Positions 10,134 to 20,400 of a stretch of DNA of 23,499 nucleotides are shown piece after piece. The stretch spans positions 1 through 23,499 of the forward strand of contig MDYQ01000321.1 in the NCBI GenBank assembly GCA_003024175.1. The letters are read 5' to 3'. This DNA is from Planoprotostelium fungivorum. Lineage: Eukaryota > Evosea > Variosea > Cavosteliida > Cavosteliaceae. Under the pieces are notes generated by a model. That model was given only the letters and a program-made list of their open reading frames with translations, made no database searches and was not told where the DNA came from. Position 1 is the first letter of the stretch, and each line of letters starts with the position of its first letter. A program made the position numbers and the translations under genes.

Positions 10134-10434
10134 GCGGAGGAAAGAAAGAAAAGTATAGATGAGAGAAATAAAGAGGAATTGTTGTTGGGATGTTCTTCTC
10201 CTGGGCCCGTTGCTGGGTTACAATCCTGCGACCCACGATTGACACTATCGATGAAGAGAGGAGGAGTTCTAGAGGTAGAATCACTCGATGGAAGAGAAAT
10301 GAGGAGAGGGAGAGGTGCCTCTATTTACTCGCCCTATTTCTGGTCCAATCACTTTGACATCCGTGACAGGTCCAAGAGAAGCCTATGAATAAAACATTTC
10401 CTTTTCGCCACACACCCGAGAGAATAAAGAGAAG
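10134..10434. other. Intergenic region between GPCR and RasGEF genes
   Basis: Purine-rich sequence with AATAAA-like elements near 10165 and 10388. No supported gene on either strand. It likely holds the GPCR 3' end and the RasGEF leader. Confidence 0.5.
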
Positions 10435-12719
10435 ATGTTGGGGCGCTCCTCTTTGATGGAAACGAGAGGATCCACCTCTTCTGAATCCTCCATCCGAACA
10501 GAGTCATCTCTTTCAGCCATGGATGAGGTCAAGAAGGAAAAGGGAATCAAATGCGGTACCATGCCGGTGCTCATGGACTATCTAGTCGATCACAATACGG
10601 GTGAGACGAGATGGAGGGATAATGCATTCGCGGCGCGACGTCGCTTATGTTCATCTGACTGACTCAACGCAGATGCAAACACCGTTGACTGCTTTCTAGC
10701 TGCGTTCACTGCTTTCACCACCGCAGACGAGATCTGGTCCATCTTAGAGAGTACGAAATCTTCGGATGAAATGAGGATGGACTGACCTAACGCAGATAAA
10801 TACAGACACTATAGGTCAAACAATATCCCTCCTGGAAAAGCCAAGTGAGAGCCGCGCTCATTTTCTTTCCATCCCGAGGAGATAATCTGATACCCTTAAA
10901 GAGTCTTGGGTTTCTTGTGGGAATGGATCAATCAAGATCTTCACAGAGACTTCCTTGCCAGGGTCAAGAAATCGAGCAGTGTCTTCTTATACGACGAGCT
11001 GCTTCGTTTCATTGCCTCATTCGAAGACAAGGAAACCATCAACAAATGGAAATTACACATCTTGAAGGTACAGAGTTCATCCTCGGTCGCATCGACATCC
11101 GCTGCACTTTCCATCTCATCTGATCGAAATGCAGAGCGCAGCCGCGAGAGCTTCGAGAAAGGAGAGGAAAGTCAGACTGAGAACATCGGACAACTTGGAC
11201 ATGAACAATCTGTCTCTCTCCTCCAACTCGGGTCCCATCGGTGGATCGGCTCCCATCAGAAGACCCACGCCCAATGTTTTATCCGCTCCTCTACCAGCAC
11301 CGGTGATCCCTCCATCTCACCATCATATCATCACGTGACTCACCTCGATGCAGCCAAAGAGGATCACCATGACCCTGAGCACCACGACTTACAATCCCAT
11401 CTCACCCACCAGCAGTGGATCTCTCCTCACCGAGCCATCCATGAGTAACATATTCGGTGCCGTCGCATCGGAGAAGGTGTGACCGTCTCTTCTTCAGAGG
11501 CTGCCGTCTCGTTGTAGACTGACTCCCACTTCAGGTCTACGAGATGAACAAGGTCACTTTCGCTGACATCGAGCCCGCCGATGCCGCAAAACAATTGACT
11601 CTATTAGAGAGCGGTGAGTTTCCATCTACAACGTTGTAGATTGACACGACATAGGAATATTCCAGAAGATCAATCACACCGAATTTCACCACCTCAACTG
11701 GAAGAAAGAGGACGGAAAGAAGATTTCCCCTCACATTCTCAACCTCGTCGATCGCTTCAACACGGTGATCTACAACAAGCCACTCCCGACCTCACACCCC
11801 CTCAGGTATCCTACTGGGTCTCTACCGAGATCGTCATTCAGTCCGAATTGAAGGAGAGGGTCAACGTGCTGAGGAAATTCATCATCATCGCGGAGCATTT
11901 GAGGGACCTGGGTAACTACAACGGTGTCATGGAAATCATAGCTGGGCTCAACTCTTTCGTCATCACTCGTCTGCAGTCCACTTGGGCTGTGAGTTCATCC
12001 TCCTCCTCTTCGCATCATCTATCCATCATCTTCACATCATCTTCACATCATCTATCCATCATCTTCACATCATCTATCCATCATCTTCACATCATCTTCA
12101 CATCATCTTCGCATCATGTTGCAGGTGACTGACATTCTTAGCAAACACCACAGAGATACGTCACCTCTTTCAACGACCTCAACCAACTGATGGAGAGCCG
12201 ATCGAATTACAGAGACTACCGTCTTCACATGAGAGACAGGAAGTTACCCGTCGTGCCTTATCTCGGTGTCATTCTCAGAGATGTCCTCTTTATAGAAGGT
12301 GAACGCACCTCGAGATGATGGAGATGATGGCTGATGGAACGAAGAGGGAAACAAAAACTACGTCGGGGATTCAAAGGAGGGTATCTTCAACTTCGAAAAG
12401 ATCCAACTGCTGGGAGAAGTCTTATCGAACGTTCGTGTCCATCTCATCTTCCATCGACTCATCTTCCATCATCTTCAACTCACTGCGAACGCAGGTGCGT
12501 AGACAACAAGAAGTCGGCTACGGCTTCGAAACCATTCCCGCCTTACAGAACTACTTTAAGACTCTCATCAGCTTCCCTGAAGAGGTCCTCTACAAGCAAT
12601 CTCTCATGTGTGAACCGAATGCAGCGTCCAGCGGAAACTCACCCGCTGCTTCTTCTTCAGAGTTCAACCAGTCACCTTCTCTATCGGAGAGTCAGAGCAC
12701 AGCCTCTTCTATGTTGTAG
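10435..12719 (+). CDS. Ras/Rap guanine nucleotide exchange factor (RasGEF_N + CDC25 homology)
   Basis: Activates a Ras-family GTPase by ejecting GDP. Twelve exons join in phase to 529 residues. A Ser-rich leader is followed by the RasGEF N-terminal motif (GTMPVLMDYLVDHNT, FLAAFTAFTTADEIWSIL, then KVLGFLWEWINQDLHRDFL). A Ser/Pro linker with SAAARASRKERKVRLR leads to the catalytic domain: FADIEPADAAKQLTLLE, IFQKINHTEFHHLNWKK, RFNTVSYWVSTEIV, RVNVLRKFIIIAEHLRDLGNYNG, and IAGLNSFVITRLQSTW. It ends with PYLGVILRDVLFIEEGNKNY, INFEK-like IFNFEKIQLLGEVL, and a Ser-rich tail. These are the ordered landmarks of CDC25-homology domains. Donor 12431 (GTTCGT) is atypical. Intron 12299-12344 must use the acceptor GAAG|AGGGAA to keep phase. 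The Rap1 gene lies tail to tail 127 bp downstream. Confidence 0.9.
11989..12141 (+). repeat. Imperfect CATC-rich tandem repeat in a RasGEF intron
   Basis: The intron between exons 9 and 10 is expanded to 153 bp by imperfect units based on ATCATCTTCACATC and ATCTATCC. The ends (GCT|GTGAGT and TTCTTAG|CAAAC) still keep the frame. Confidence 0.8.
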
Positions 12720-12846
12720 ACAAGAACCTTACCATAAAGTCACTGAAGAAAAGTCGTTACGTTTGTAAAGTGTAGAAGATGGTGTCTCGTGATCATCTAA
12801 ACGACACAGTCACATAGATAATTGACAGTGTGTTATGTGACACGAT

Positions 12847-13542
12847 TTATAACAGCAAGCATCCTTTGTTCTTCCTCTTGTCTGTCTCCTTCTTGGGTTG
12901 CATCTTGTTCACTTGCTTGACAAGATCGACGAACAGCTCCTCCACGTTGAGCCCCTGAAGAGCCGAAGATTCGTAGAAGCTGGCCCCGATCTCCAGCCCC
13001 AGGTTCGTGCCTTGTTCGGTCGAGATGACTCGCTGATCCACGAGGTCACACTTGTTGCCGCATAATACTAATGGTACCTGCACAGATGATTCAGAGGTGA
13101 TCGACAGATGATGTGAGTGACGACCACCTTCTCGACGTCTTTGACTCTGAGTATCATCTGATGCATGTCTCTGAGATCGACGAACGATGACTGCGACGTA
13201 ATCGAATAGACTAATATGAACCCGTGGCCGTTCTTCATGTAAAGATCTCTCATGGCTGTAAACTGCTCCGTTCCGGCGGTATCTGCCTCATCCATCAGAA
13301 TTCATGAGAAAGGATCTGATCGACTGACCCAGTATCTCTAACACTACCGACTCTCCCTCGATCAGTGTAGTCTTTCGGTATGAGTCTTCGATGGTTGGAT
13401 CGTAGCGAATGAGGAAGAAGTCTTGCACATATCGCACGGTGAGGGCACTTTTTCCTACCTGAAGAGAATGAGAAAGGAAGAAGAAAGAAGTGAAACTCAC
13501 TCCTCCTGTGCCAAGGACGACAAACTTGTATTCTCTGACCAT
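12847..13542 (-). CDS. RAP1: Rap1-like small GTPase
   Basis: A Ras-superfamily switch controlling adhesion and the cytoskeleton in amoebae and animals. Four exons in phase (13501-13542, 13329-13458, 13128-13282, 12847-13077) give 185 residues; human Rap1A has 184. G1 is GTGGVGKSA, split by the first intron. The effector loop [11 protein letters not shown] is standard. The switch II segment DTAGTEQF carries threonine where Ras has glutamine, the Rap hallmark. G4 is GNKCDL and G5 is ESSAL. The C-terminus ends in basic residues and CLLL, a geranylgeranylation CAAX box. Odd points: the strand before DTAG reads [16 protein letters not shown] replaces the usual VQGIFVEKYD, and the G5 serine-alanine is followed by leucine (ESSALQG) instead of ESSAK. 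Confidence 0.95.
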
Positions 13543-13675
13543 TCTGTGTGTTTGAATCGAAATGATGTTGAAAATGAAGAGGTAGGAGGCGTAGTTGTGA
13601 GGGAAGAGAAAGAGTTTCACGATGTATTCAGCGAAGCTGCAGGATCGCGGGCTAATTCCGTTTTGGTGTTGTAGA

Positions 13676-13825
13676 TGCCACCATTTTTCCGCTCTGCAAA
13701 CGTCAGGCCATGGCCCGGCTAGATCTTTCCATCAGGAGAGGACCGTCTCGTATGGACGAAGTCATCCCGTCGATGAAGTCATCAGAGAGCTGATTCAGAT
13801 GCGATGGGCTCAACGGATGGATTGA
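13676..13825 (+). CDS. Candidate micro-gene, unknown function
   Basis: I do not recognise it. From ATG 13676 (after TGTTGTAG) MPPFFRSAN is followed by a possible 35-bp intron (GTCAGG...CATCAG, 13703-13737). Then comes [20 protein letters not shown] and QMRWAQRMD before a stop. That gives a basic, amphipathic protein of about 38 residues. Alternatively the frame is open without splicing from 13622 to the same stop (67 codons). It diverges from the Rap1 gene, so it could be only Rap1 leader sequence. Support comes from the regular, helix-like composition of the last 30 residues. Confidence 0.3.
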   Translation, partial: CHHFSALQTSGHGPARSFHQERTVSYGRSHPVDEVIRELIQMRWAQRMD

Positions 13826-13899
13826 CACATCTATACTTGTTCCACTTTTAAGTTGAACGTTCTAATCATTATTGCCTTGATATCATATAGCGACGTATT

Positions 13900-14158
13900 C
13901 TAGAGTAGAGGATGATCGATGTTGATGGCTACACAGGTGAAACCGACGATGTGAGAATCATCACTTTCTTGAAGTAGAGACCCGTGGTAGGCTCTAATAT
14001 ATCAAACGTCAGACACGATGAATATATGCAAGATTCGTAGACAACTCTTTCAGATGATCATCAGAGGTCTCAGCCGTGTCATCGAATGAACGTGATCCAA
14101 ATTTCACAAACACCAAGTCATCTGGTGTATTTCAATGGACAAAACCTTGTTCAGACAT
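13900..14158 (-). CDS. Small gene of unknown function
   Basis: Not a family I recognise. On the minus strand, exon sequence reads DDLVFVKFGSRSFDDTAETS and then DDHLKELSTNLAYIH. An intron of about 48 bp (GTGTCT...TTCAAG) joins it to QSDDSHIVGFTCVAINIDHP and a stop at 13900-13902. The 5' end is uncertain. ATG 14158 (MSEQ) reaches the first exon only through a 24-bp intron, shorter than any other here, so the true start may lie further upstream. The acidic, balanced composition looks like genuine protein. It is transcribed divergently from the receptor gene at 14296. Confidence 0.4.
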
Positions 14159-14295
14159 CAATGAAGATGAAATAGTTGGACCTAAAAACAAAGAAGCTGA
14201 TTTAATGTTGATTTAAATGCGCGCCTAAACTGCCGTCATATCTTGTCAATACTGCGTGACAACAAAACAGCTTGTGCACAACCACTGGATCCACC

Positions 14296-17200
14296 ATGAG
14301 GTTCGCATCTCCAACTTGGTTGAGCGCCTTCGCGGTCTTCGCATGCACCTGTGCACAATCATGTACCAACCACCTGAGCAAGGGAACCACACTCGATGCT
14401 TCCTCTTCACCCACTCTGTGCTCTCCGAATGGACTGTGGAAACTGGAGGTGATTTTGAACTCCTCGAACTTGAAGCAACATGTGAATATATCCGATGCTG
14501 ATGCCACCTCAGATTACACAGGACGGCTGGCTTCAAGTTGTGAACATCATGGATGGAAAATGGAGGTGGCGTCCGGTCTATGCTAACGGTAGTTCCACTT
14601 CAAAATACATGCTCAACGTCCAAAATGGTGGGGTCTCATCTGGATTGTCAACCTGACGACCTCAGATGGGAATATTGTCTTCTATAATGATACCATAGGT
14701 AATGTCCAAAATACCCTTTGGAAGGTGGAGGGGTGCCAGAGCTCAACACCCACCACTCCATACAACCTCACGCTCACCGACCAAGGGACACTCATACAAT
14801 CGAACCAGACGCTTACCTTTTGGAGCAGTTCCATCATCACCAACATCGACACGCGAGACCTCACAACAGATGGTGGAATCGTGACACTGAATGGAGTATT
14901 TCCAACATTGAGCCTGAACTTCTCCCTGGATTCCCTCGGTTCTGGTCGTAGCTCCTTTTCTGACGATCGGAAGTCAGTGATGATCGATGTCCCTCCCGGC
15001 AGTGGTACCAATCTCACTCTCGCACTCTTTCCTACCAACCCTCACCCTCAGACGCAAGATGAAGCCTGCCAGCAGAGTCGTCTGAACTATTATCCCTTCC
15101 ATTATCCCGCCAATTTTTCCATCCTTCAAGATCCCTCTTTCACATCGATCCGAGTAGAAGGTGACGAGGAGATGATGAGATCAACTCTCTAACGGTTCGC
15201 TCAGTCATCAACGTACTGTTCAACTCCACGGTGACTCTGGAAGGAAGGAGCTGTGCTCTCCCTCTCTCGAATCAGACAGTCAACCTGAATGGAGAGGTTT
15301 TCTTTCCTGTTCCAACCAATATCATCTCTTGTGAGTTCAATATCACGTTATACAACGCAACGGGGGATCCAAAAATTTCGAGGACATTTCAATATACCAA
15401 TCCAGTAGGAATGCTGGGGGTTCTCAATGTCAGTGGGACGTCTGTGGCGCAGATCTTTGGGGCGATCGAGAGCATCGCAGTCAATGCATTGAAGACTGCC
15501 GACACGTTCCAAGTGTCTAACAGAGACGGTATCTCTCTCTATGCTGCTGTTGTCGATCAGGTGAGTGTCGCTACTTTTCCTGACGAGATTGAACGAAGAA
15601 GCAGAGAGGAAATGGAACGACAGGAAGGCTGAACGGAACAGAGACAAGCTTCTCTGTTCCTCTGTCTGTCATACAGAGCGTGTCAGGAGGAGGAGAAAAG
15701 AACACAAGAGTGACAGTGATACTGAGCAGCATCGAGCAGAACGTGTTTGGCCACACAGACAACTGGACGATGTGAGAGAGAGTTATAGACGATATATCGT
15801 GTAATGAAAGGACGAATGATGCGAAGAAGAACGACTGAACGGTCGAGCAGAGTGAGCGGGCTGGTTGGACTGAGTCTCTATATCAACAATACGTACGTTA
15901 GCGTAGATGATCAAAGTGAGCGTATATCCATCACTATATCTATACCCACCAACGCCACCATCACAAACGGTGAGATAAGAAAAGACAACTGCGATAGAGA
16001 CGAGAGAGCAGATGCCGTATGTCTGTACTGGGCAGAAGAGAGCAGAGGATGGAAGAGAGATGGGTGTGACACAGAGAGAGGACAGGGCAGCATCACATGT
16101 CTCTGCTCTCATCTCACCAATTTCACCGTTGGAATACCCAGCCAAGATAGATCCAGTCAACAGGGGCTGGGTAACAAATTATACCTGTTGGCCATCTTAG
16201 GCTTGGTCCCCATCATCATTGGTGGGTACAAACGTTGACGACCACATCACCCTGATCGTTCATATTTATGCGCCATAAATTTGAATAGAACGCTGAAGAG
16301 ATGATCAGTGATCGTCGTGACGGTGGTGATTACAAAGAGGAGACGTCGCAATCCATATTCTGATGTCATGATGCAGAACATGGTAACACAGATGTGCAGA
16401 GAGGCATAGGATGACAAAGAGACAGGACATAGAGATAGAGAAAGAGATAGGCAGAGGCAGAGAGAGCGTTGTCTATGCAGCACTGAAAGGAGGAACGACA
16501 AGAGTGGCAGTCAAGAAGAGCAGAAGAGAAGACAAGATGAGAGGGGAAGCACAGAGACTCAGAGTGAGAGAGAGGAGAGAGAAGGGAGAGATGACAAGAA
16601 GATAGGAAGTGCATCATCCAGACATCTTGATGTGTCTGGGAGTGTACAGAGAAGAAAAGATGATATGTCTGGTGATGGAGTATATGGATGGTGGCACACT
16701 CGCGGATGTGAGATTCCAACGTCTTATCCTCTCTGATGATCATAACAGGTGATAAGAGATAAAAAATTACTGGATGACGATCAGATCCAAAACATGTGAG
16801 TATCATGAAGATATTCGTCACTCATTAGCTCAGAATGAGAGAGATAGCCGCAGGCTTGAGCTATCTGCACGAGAACACAGTTGTACACGGTAGACTGTGT
16901 CCGCAGAAAGTGTATATGACATCATCACACCATGCGAAGCTGTCAGCATATGTCAGCGACACGATGGATGACATACCAGCGTATATGGAAAGATACATGG
17001 TGAGTATCCATCGAGTCTGTGAAATCTGATCATCATCAGGCACCAGAAGTGAAGACGAGTAGAAAGAGCACTACAGAAGGCGACGTGTAAGTACATGCAT
17101 TTTGTTGTCATCAATCGATTTTCGTCAGGTTTTCTTTTGGAGTTCTATTCGAAGAGGTGAAGAATCGAGGAAGGGTGAGACGATCATGAGACGCGATCGT

Positions 17201-17445
17201 TGACAACGTTCTCATCATCCATCAGGTGCAGAGGGAAAATCGAGAGATGGTCCAATTATGGAGCGATATTATTGGGGTGTGGTAAGTAGAGGCGGCACGC
17301 AACGTGATGTGCTGATGCGATCAGCATGGTGGAGAAGGTGGAAGAGAGGATCGACATGAAGAGGCTGGGTGTGATGCTGAATCCAGCTCAAGGACATCAC
17401 GTAATACTCCAATCAGATGATGAAATGGATCCTTATCAAGCTTAA
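14296..17445 (+). CDS. Receptor pseudokinase: bulb lectin, IPT/TIG, GPS, TM, TKL-like kinase
   Basis: A predicted plasma-membrane receptor. Fifteen exons, all in phase, give 793 residues. ATG 14296 (CCACC context) starts a signal peptide (LSAFAVFACTCAQS). Residues ~30-115 form a B-lectin domain (CSPNGLWKLEITQDGWLQVV; DGNIVFYNDTIG). Residues ~125-255 are IPT/TIG-like (GGIVTLNGVFP; VMIDVPPGSGTNLTL) with many N-x-S/T sites. A GAIN-like region ends in a GPS at ~461-500: CLYWAEESRGW, GC, CLCSHLTNF, with cleavage triplet H-L-T. One TM helix (~512-545) ends in KRRRR. The kinase domain starts at ~554. It has G562-x-G564, Lys583 in VAVKK, EYMDGGTLAD, then HGRLCPQ (667-673) for HRDLKPEN, SAYVSD for DFG, and intact APE and GDVFSFGVL. 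Loss of both catalytic aspartates predicts a pseudokinase. It may signal as a scaffold after lectin binding and GPS self-cleavage; this is inference. Confidence 0.82.
15502..15897 (+). repeat. 396-bp block identical to 18532-18927
   Basis: Spans the 3' part of receptor exon 4, the 116-bp intron 15561-15676, exon 5, the 79-bp intron 15772-15850 and the start of exon 6. I compared it base by base with 18532-18927 and found no difference, introns included. The flanking exon sequence is clearly diverged. Confidence 0.92.
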
Positions 17446-17759
17446 AGAAGAGAAGAAATGAAGATTATAGACCTTGCTATCCTTCTTGCATCATTTGATA
17501 ATTCATATGTTGGTGCCGCCAAATCGGCTGGATCCGCAAAATGGGTTTTGGCTTGGCACAGAATGAAAGATTGCGGCCAAATTCGACACAAGCATCGTGC
17601 ATACGTCGTTAAATAAAGCTACAGAAGGACTCGGATATGTATATATCCGGGAGACAAAGCCGCTTGATTGTGTGAAGAAGGTAGACACCAAGTGGGTCAC
17701 GTAACGGCTGGTAGTGACAATAAAAGGGATTATTCCTTTTTCACCCGCAGGTGTATGTC
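17446..17759 (+). other. Spacer between the tandem receptor copies
   Basis: Contains a 52-codon frame beginning at ATG 17458 (MKIIDLAILLASFDNSYVG), which could be the remnant of a signal-peptide exon for the second copy. The following sequence has no clear match to the first copy's lectin exons. No other gene is supported. Confidence 0.35.
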
Positions 17760-20400
17760 AGGTATTCTCAGTGATAGGAGCAACAGTAGTGACTACATTC
17801 TCTCCCACACCAACGACGGAAATCTCGTCCATCAGAACAGCTCGACCATCAGCTGGACCAGTTTCGTCATCAATCTCCCCGATTATTCCATCTCAATAGA
17901 TGAAGGGCTGCTGAATCTCACCGTCCGTACCTTTCATTCGTGTTCTAAACTGGGGCTACTTCACAAGTTCACGCTGAACGACCAGAATGTCACCATTTCC
18001 CGTACGAATAGATCATCTGTGGATTCTATGACCGTACAGCTATCCATACCATCTGGTGTGGGGCTCAATCTAAGTCTGAAGGCTTCCGCATCCTGCGACG
18101 AGGCCAACGTCCTCTTCAGTTACGCCACACCCACTGCCACCTTCCGTGTCACGCCTTTCATCATATACATCAACGGTAAATCTCTCGTACAACTCCTCTT
18201 CTCGCTGAAATACATTGTCATTCATTCGTCTCACAGGTACGAACGCGGGACCCAACTCTTCGCTGTGTTGCAAAGTGTCTTCCTCCTCCTCCATTCCCTT
18301 ATGTTATATGGTCGGGGACGTCACTCGATCGCCATCAGCATAGCATCTTACATCCCCACCTCATCGATCACATTCACCTTGATTTGGAGTGAAGTGGATG
18401 TGTTTACTCTGGCAACTGTCATTTATGTCAGTCCGATGGATGCGCTGAGAGGGGTCATCAGTACCACGCCGACAGCTCAGATCTTTGGAACGATCGAGAG
18501 CATCGTAGTCAATGCATTGAAGACACAGCCAACACGTTCCAAGTGTCTAACAGAGACGGTATCTCTCTCTATGCTGCTGTTGTCGATCAGGTGAGTGTCG
18601 CTACTTTTCCTGACGAGATTGAACGAAGAAGCAGAGAGGAAATGGAACGACAGGAAGGCTGAACGGAACAGAGACAAGCTTCTCTGTTCCTCTGTCTGTC
18701 ATACAGAGCGTGTCAGGAGGAGGAGAAAAGAACACAAGAGTGACAGTGATACTGAGCAGCATCGAGCAGAACGTGTTTGGCCACACAGACAACTGGACGA
18801 TGTGAGAGAGAGTTATAGACGATATATCGTGTAATGAAAGGACGAATGATGCGAAGAAGAACGACTGAACGGTCGAGCAGAGTGAGCGGGCTGGTTGGAC
18901 TGAGTCTCTATATCAACAATACGTACGCAAGCGTAACAGACACAAATGACCGAATCACGAACACCATACCTCTACCTGTTAATATCACGAACGGTGAGGG
19001 AGGGACGAAGAAAGAAGAACAGACAGAGATGCTGTGTGTGTACTGGGCAGAAGAGAGCAGAGGATGGAAGAGAGATGGGTGTGACACAGAGAGAGGACAG
19101 GGCAGCATCACATGTCTCTGCTCTCATCTCACAAACTTCACCATTGGAATACCGAGCCAAGAGATAACGATGGAGTCGAGAGAATGGAACAAGATGTATC
19201 TCTTTGCCGTGTTGGGCATCATCCCTATCATCCTCGATGAGTCTTCATTTTCTTCACAGTAACGTTACTGACGATGAATCAGTGATCCTTATCATCGCCC
19301 TGTCGATCAGCAAGAGGAAGCAGAAGAGTTATCTGGGTGTAGAACTGGAACTGAAAGATAACGTGAGAGATTGTGATCGCGACGAGAGAGGTTTGATATC
19401 AAGTCAGGACATAGAGATAGAGAAAGAGATAGGCAGAGGCAGAGAGAGCGACAAGAGTGGCAGTCAAGAAGAGCAGAAGAGAAGACAAGATGAGAGGGGA
19501 AGCACAGAGACTCAGAGTGAGAGAGAGGAGAGAGAAGGGAGAGATGACAAGAAGATAGGAAGTGCATCATCCAGACATCTTGATGTGTCTGGGAGTGTAC
19601 AGAGGAGAAGAGATGACGTGTCTAGTGATGGAGTATATGGATGGTGGTACACTCGCCGATGAGAGATGTCATCGATTGATATTGCTTCATATGATCATCA
19701 ATCATATCATCGACGGTCCTGATTGATCAATAGCTGATGAACAACAAAGAGATGGATGATGAGACAATACTTGGAATGTGAGAGACGAATGCGATCGCAA
19801 CAGAACAATTGACGGAAGATAGAATGAGAGAGATAGCGGTAGGCTTGAGCTATCTGCACGAGAACACAGTTGTACACGGTAGACTGTGTCCGCAGAAAGT
19901 GTATATGACATCATCACACCATGCGAAGCTGTCAGCGTACGGCAGTGACACGATGGATGACATACCAGCGTATATGGAAGGTTACATCGTGTGTGATAAT
20001 CATCATCTTTCGTTTCGTGACGTTACATCAGGCACCAGAAGTGAAACGAAGCAGAACGCTGACAACCGAAGGAGACACGTAAGTCTTCACGTCTCCTGTC
20101 TTTGTGATCTCATTCTGTACAGTTTCTCTTTCGGTGTTATCTTTCAGCGACTGGGAGAGAAGAGGAAAGGAAGAGAAGACGAACCACGAGATTGGAATGA
20201 CATCATACTCTCCTGGTGAGTCACGTCTATGTGTCGAGATCGCAGTTGAATAGTGAGATGTGAGAGAATGATGATGGAACAGCACACGAGAGAGGGCGGA
20301 GGAGAGAACGAAGATGAAAGAAGTGGGAAGGAAGCTGAGTCCACAGATGAATGCTCCTGCGATGCGTCCCGTTGGCTTAGATAATGTTTACGTTGAATAA
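17760..20400 (+). pseudogene. Damaged tandem copy of the lectin/GPS/pseudokinase receptor
   Basis: The order matches the intact copy. There is a B-lectin remnant (DYILSHTNDGNLVHQNSS, then ISWTS), an IPT-like region, GAIN/GPS (GCDTERGQGSITCLCSHL), TM pieces, and kinase ending in NVYVE. Lesions against the intact copy: a needed frame change at about 18310-18345; a 2-base gain at about 18523-18531; donor GTGAGT replaced by ATGAGT at 19237, giving an in-frame stop; a 29-base loss after 19450 removing the VVYAALKGG segment; and a lost donor at about 19660 (GATGAGAGA). The lower kinase lobe stays open through correct introns: HGRLCPQK, SAYGSD, APEVKRSR, GDTFSFGVIF. The active-site losses match the intact copy except that the DFG glycine is kept. 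The start was not found. It may be a very young pseudogene or still yield a truncated ectodomain. Confidence 0.65.
18532..18927 (+). repeat. 396-bp block identical to 15502-15897
   Basis: The partner of the block in the intact receptor gene, offset by exactly 3030 bp, with no mismatch seen across two introns and the intervening exon. Confidence 0.92.

Noticed and set aside
14571-14607. Possible 27-37 bp intron in the first receptor copy's lectin region
   Set aside because: The sequence is open and in phase without it, and the unspliced reading (WRWRPVYANGSS) fits the lectin domain.
16366-16821. 151-codon minus-strand open frame
   Set aside because: Antisense to the purine-rich kinase exons, which read as Ser/Leu/Cys-rich on the other strand and make long stop-free shadows.
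19237-19282. Functional AT-AC/U12 intron in the second receptor copy
   Set aside because: The 5' end ATGAGT is not the U12 consensus ATATCC and the 3' end is CAG, so a mutated GT donor is the simpler reading.
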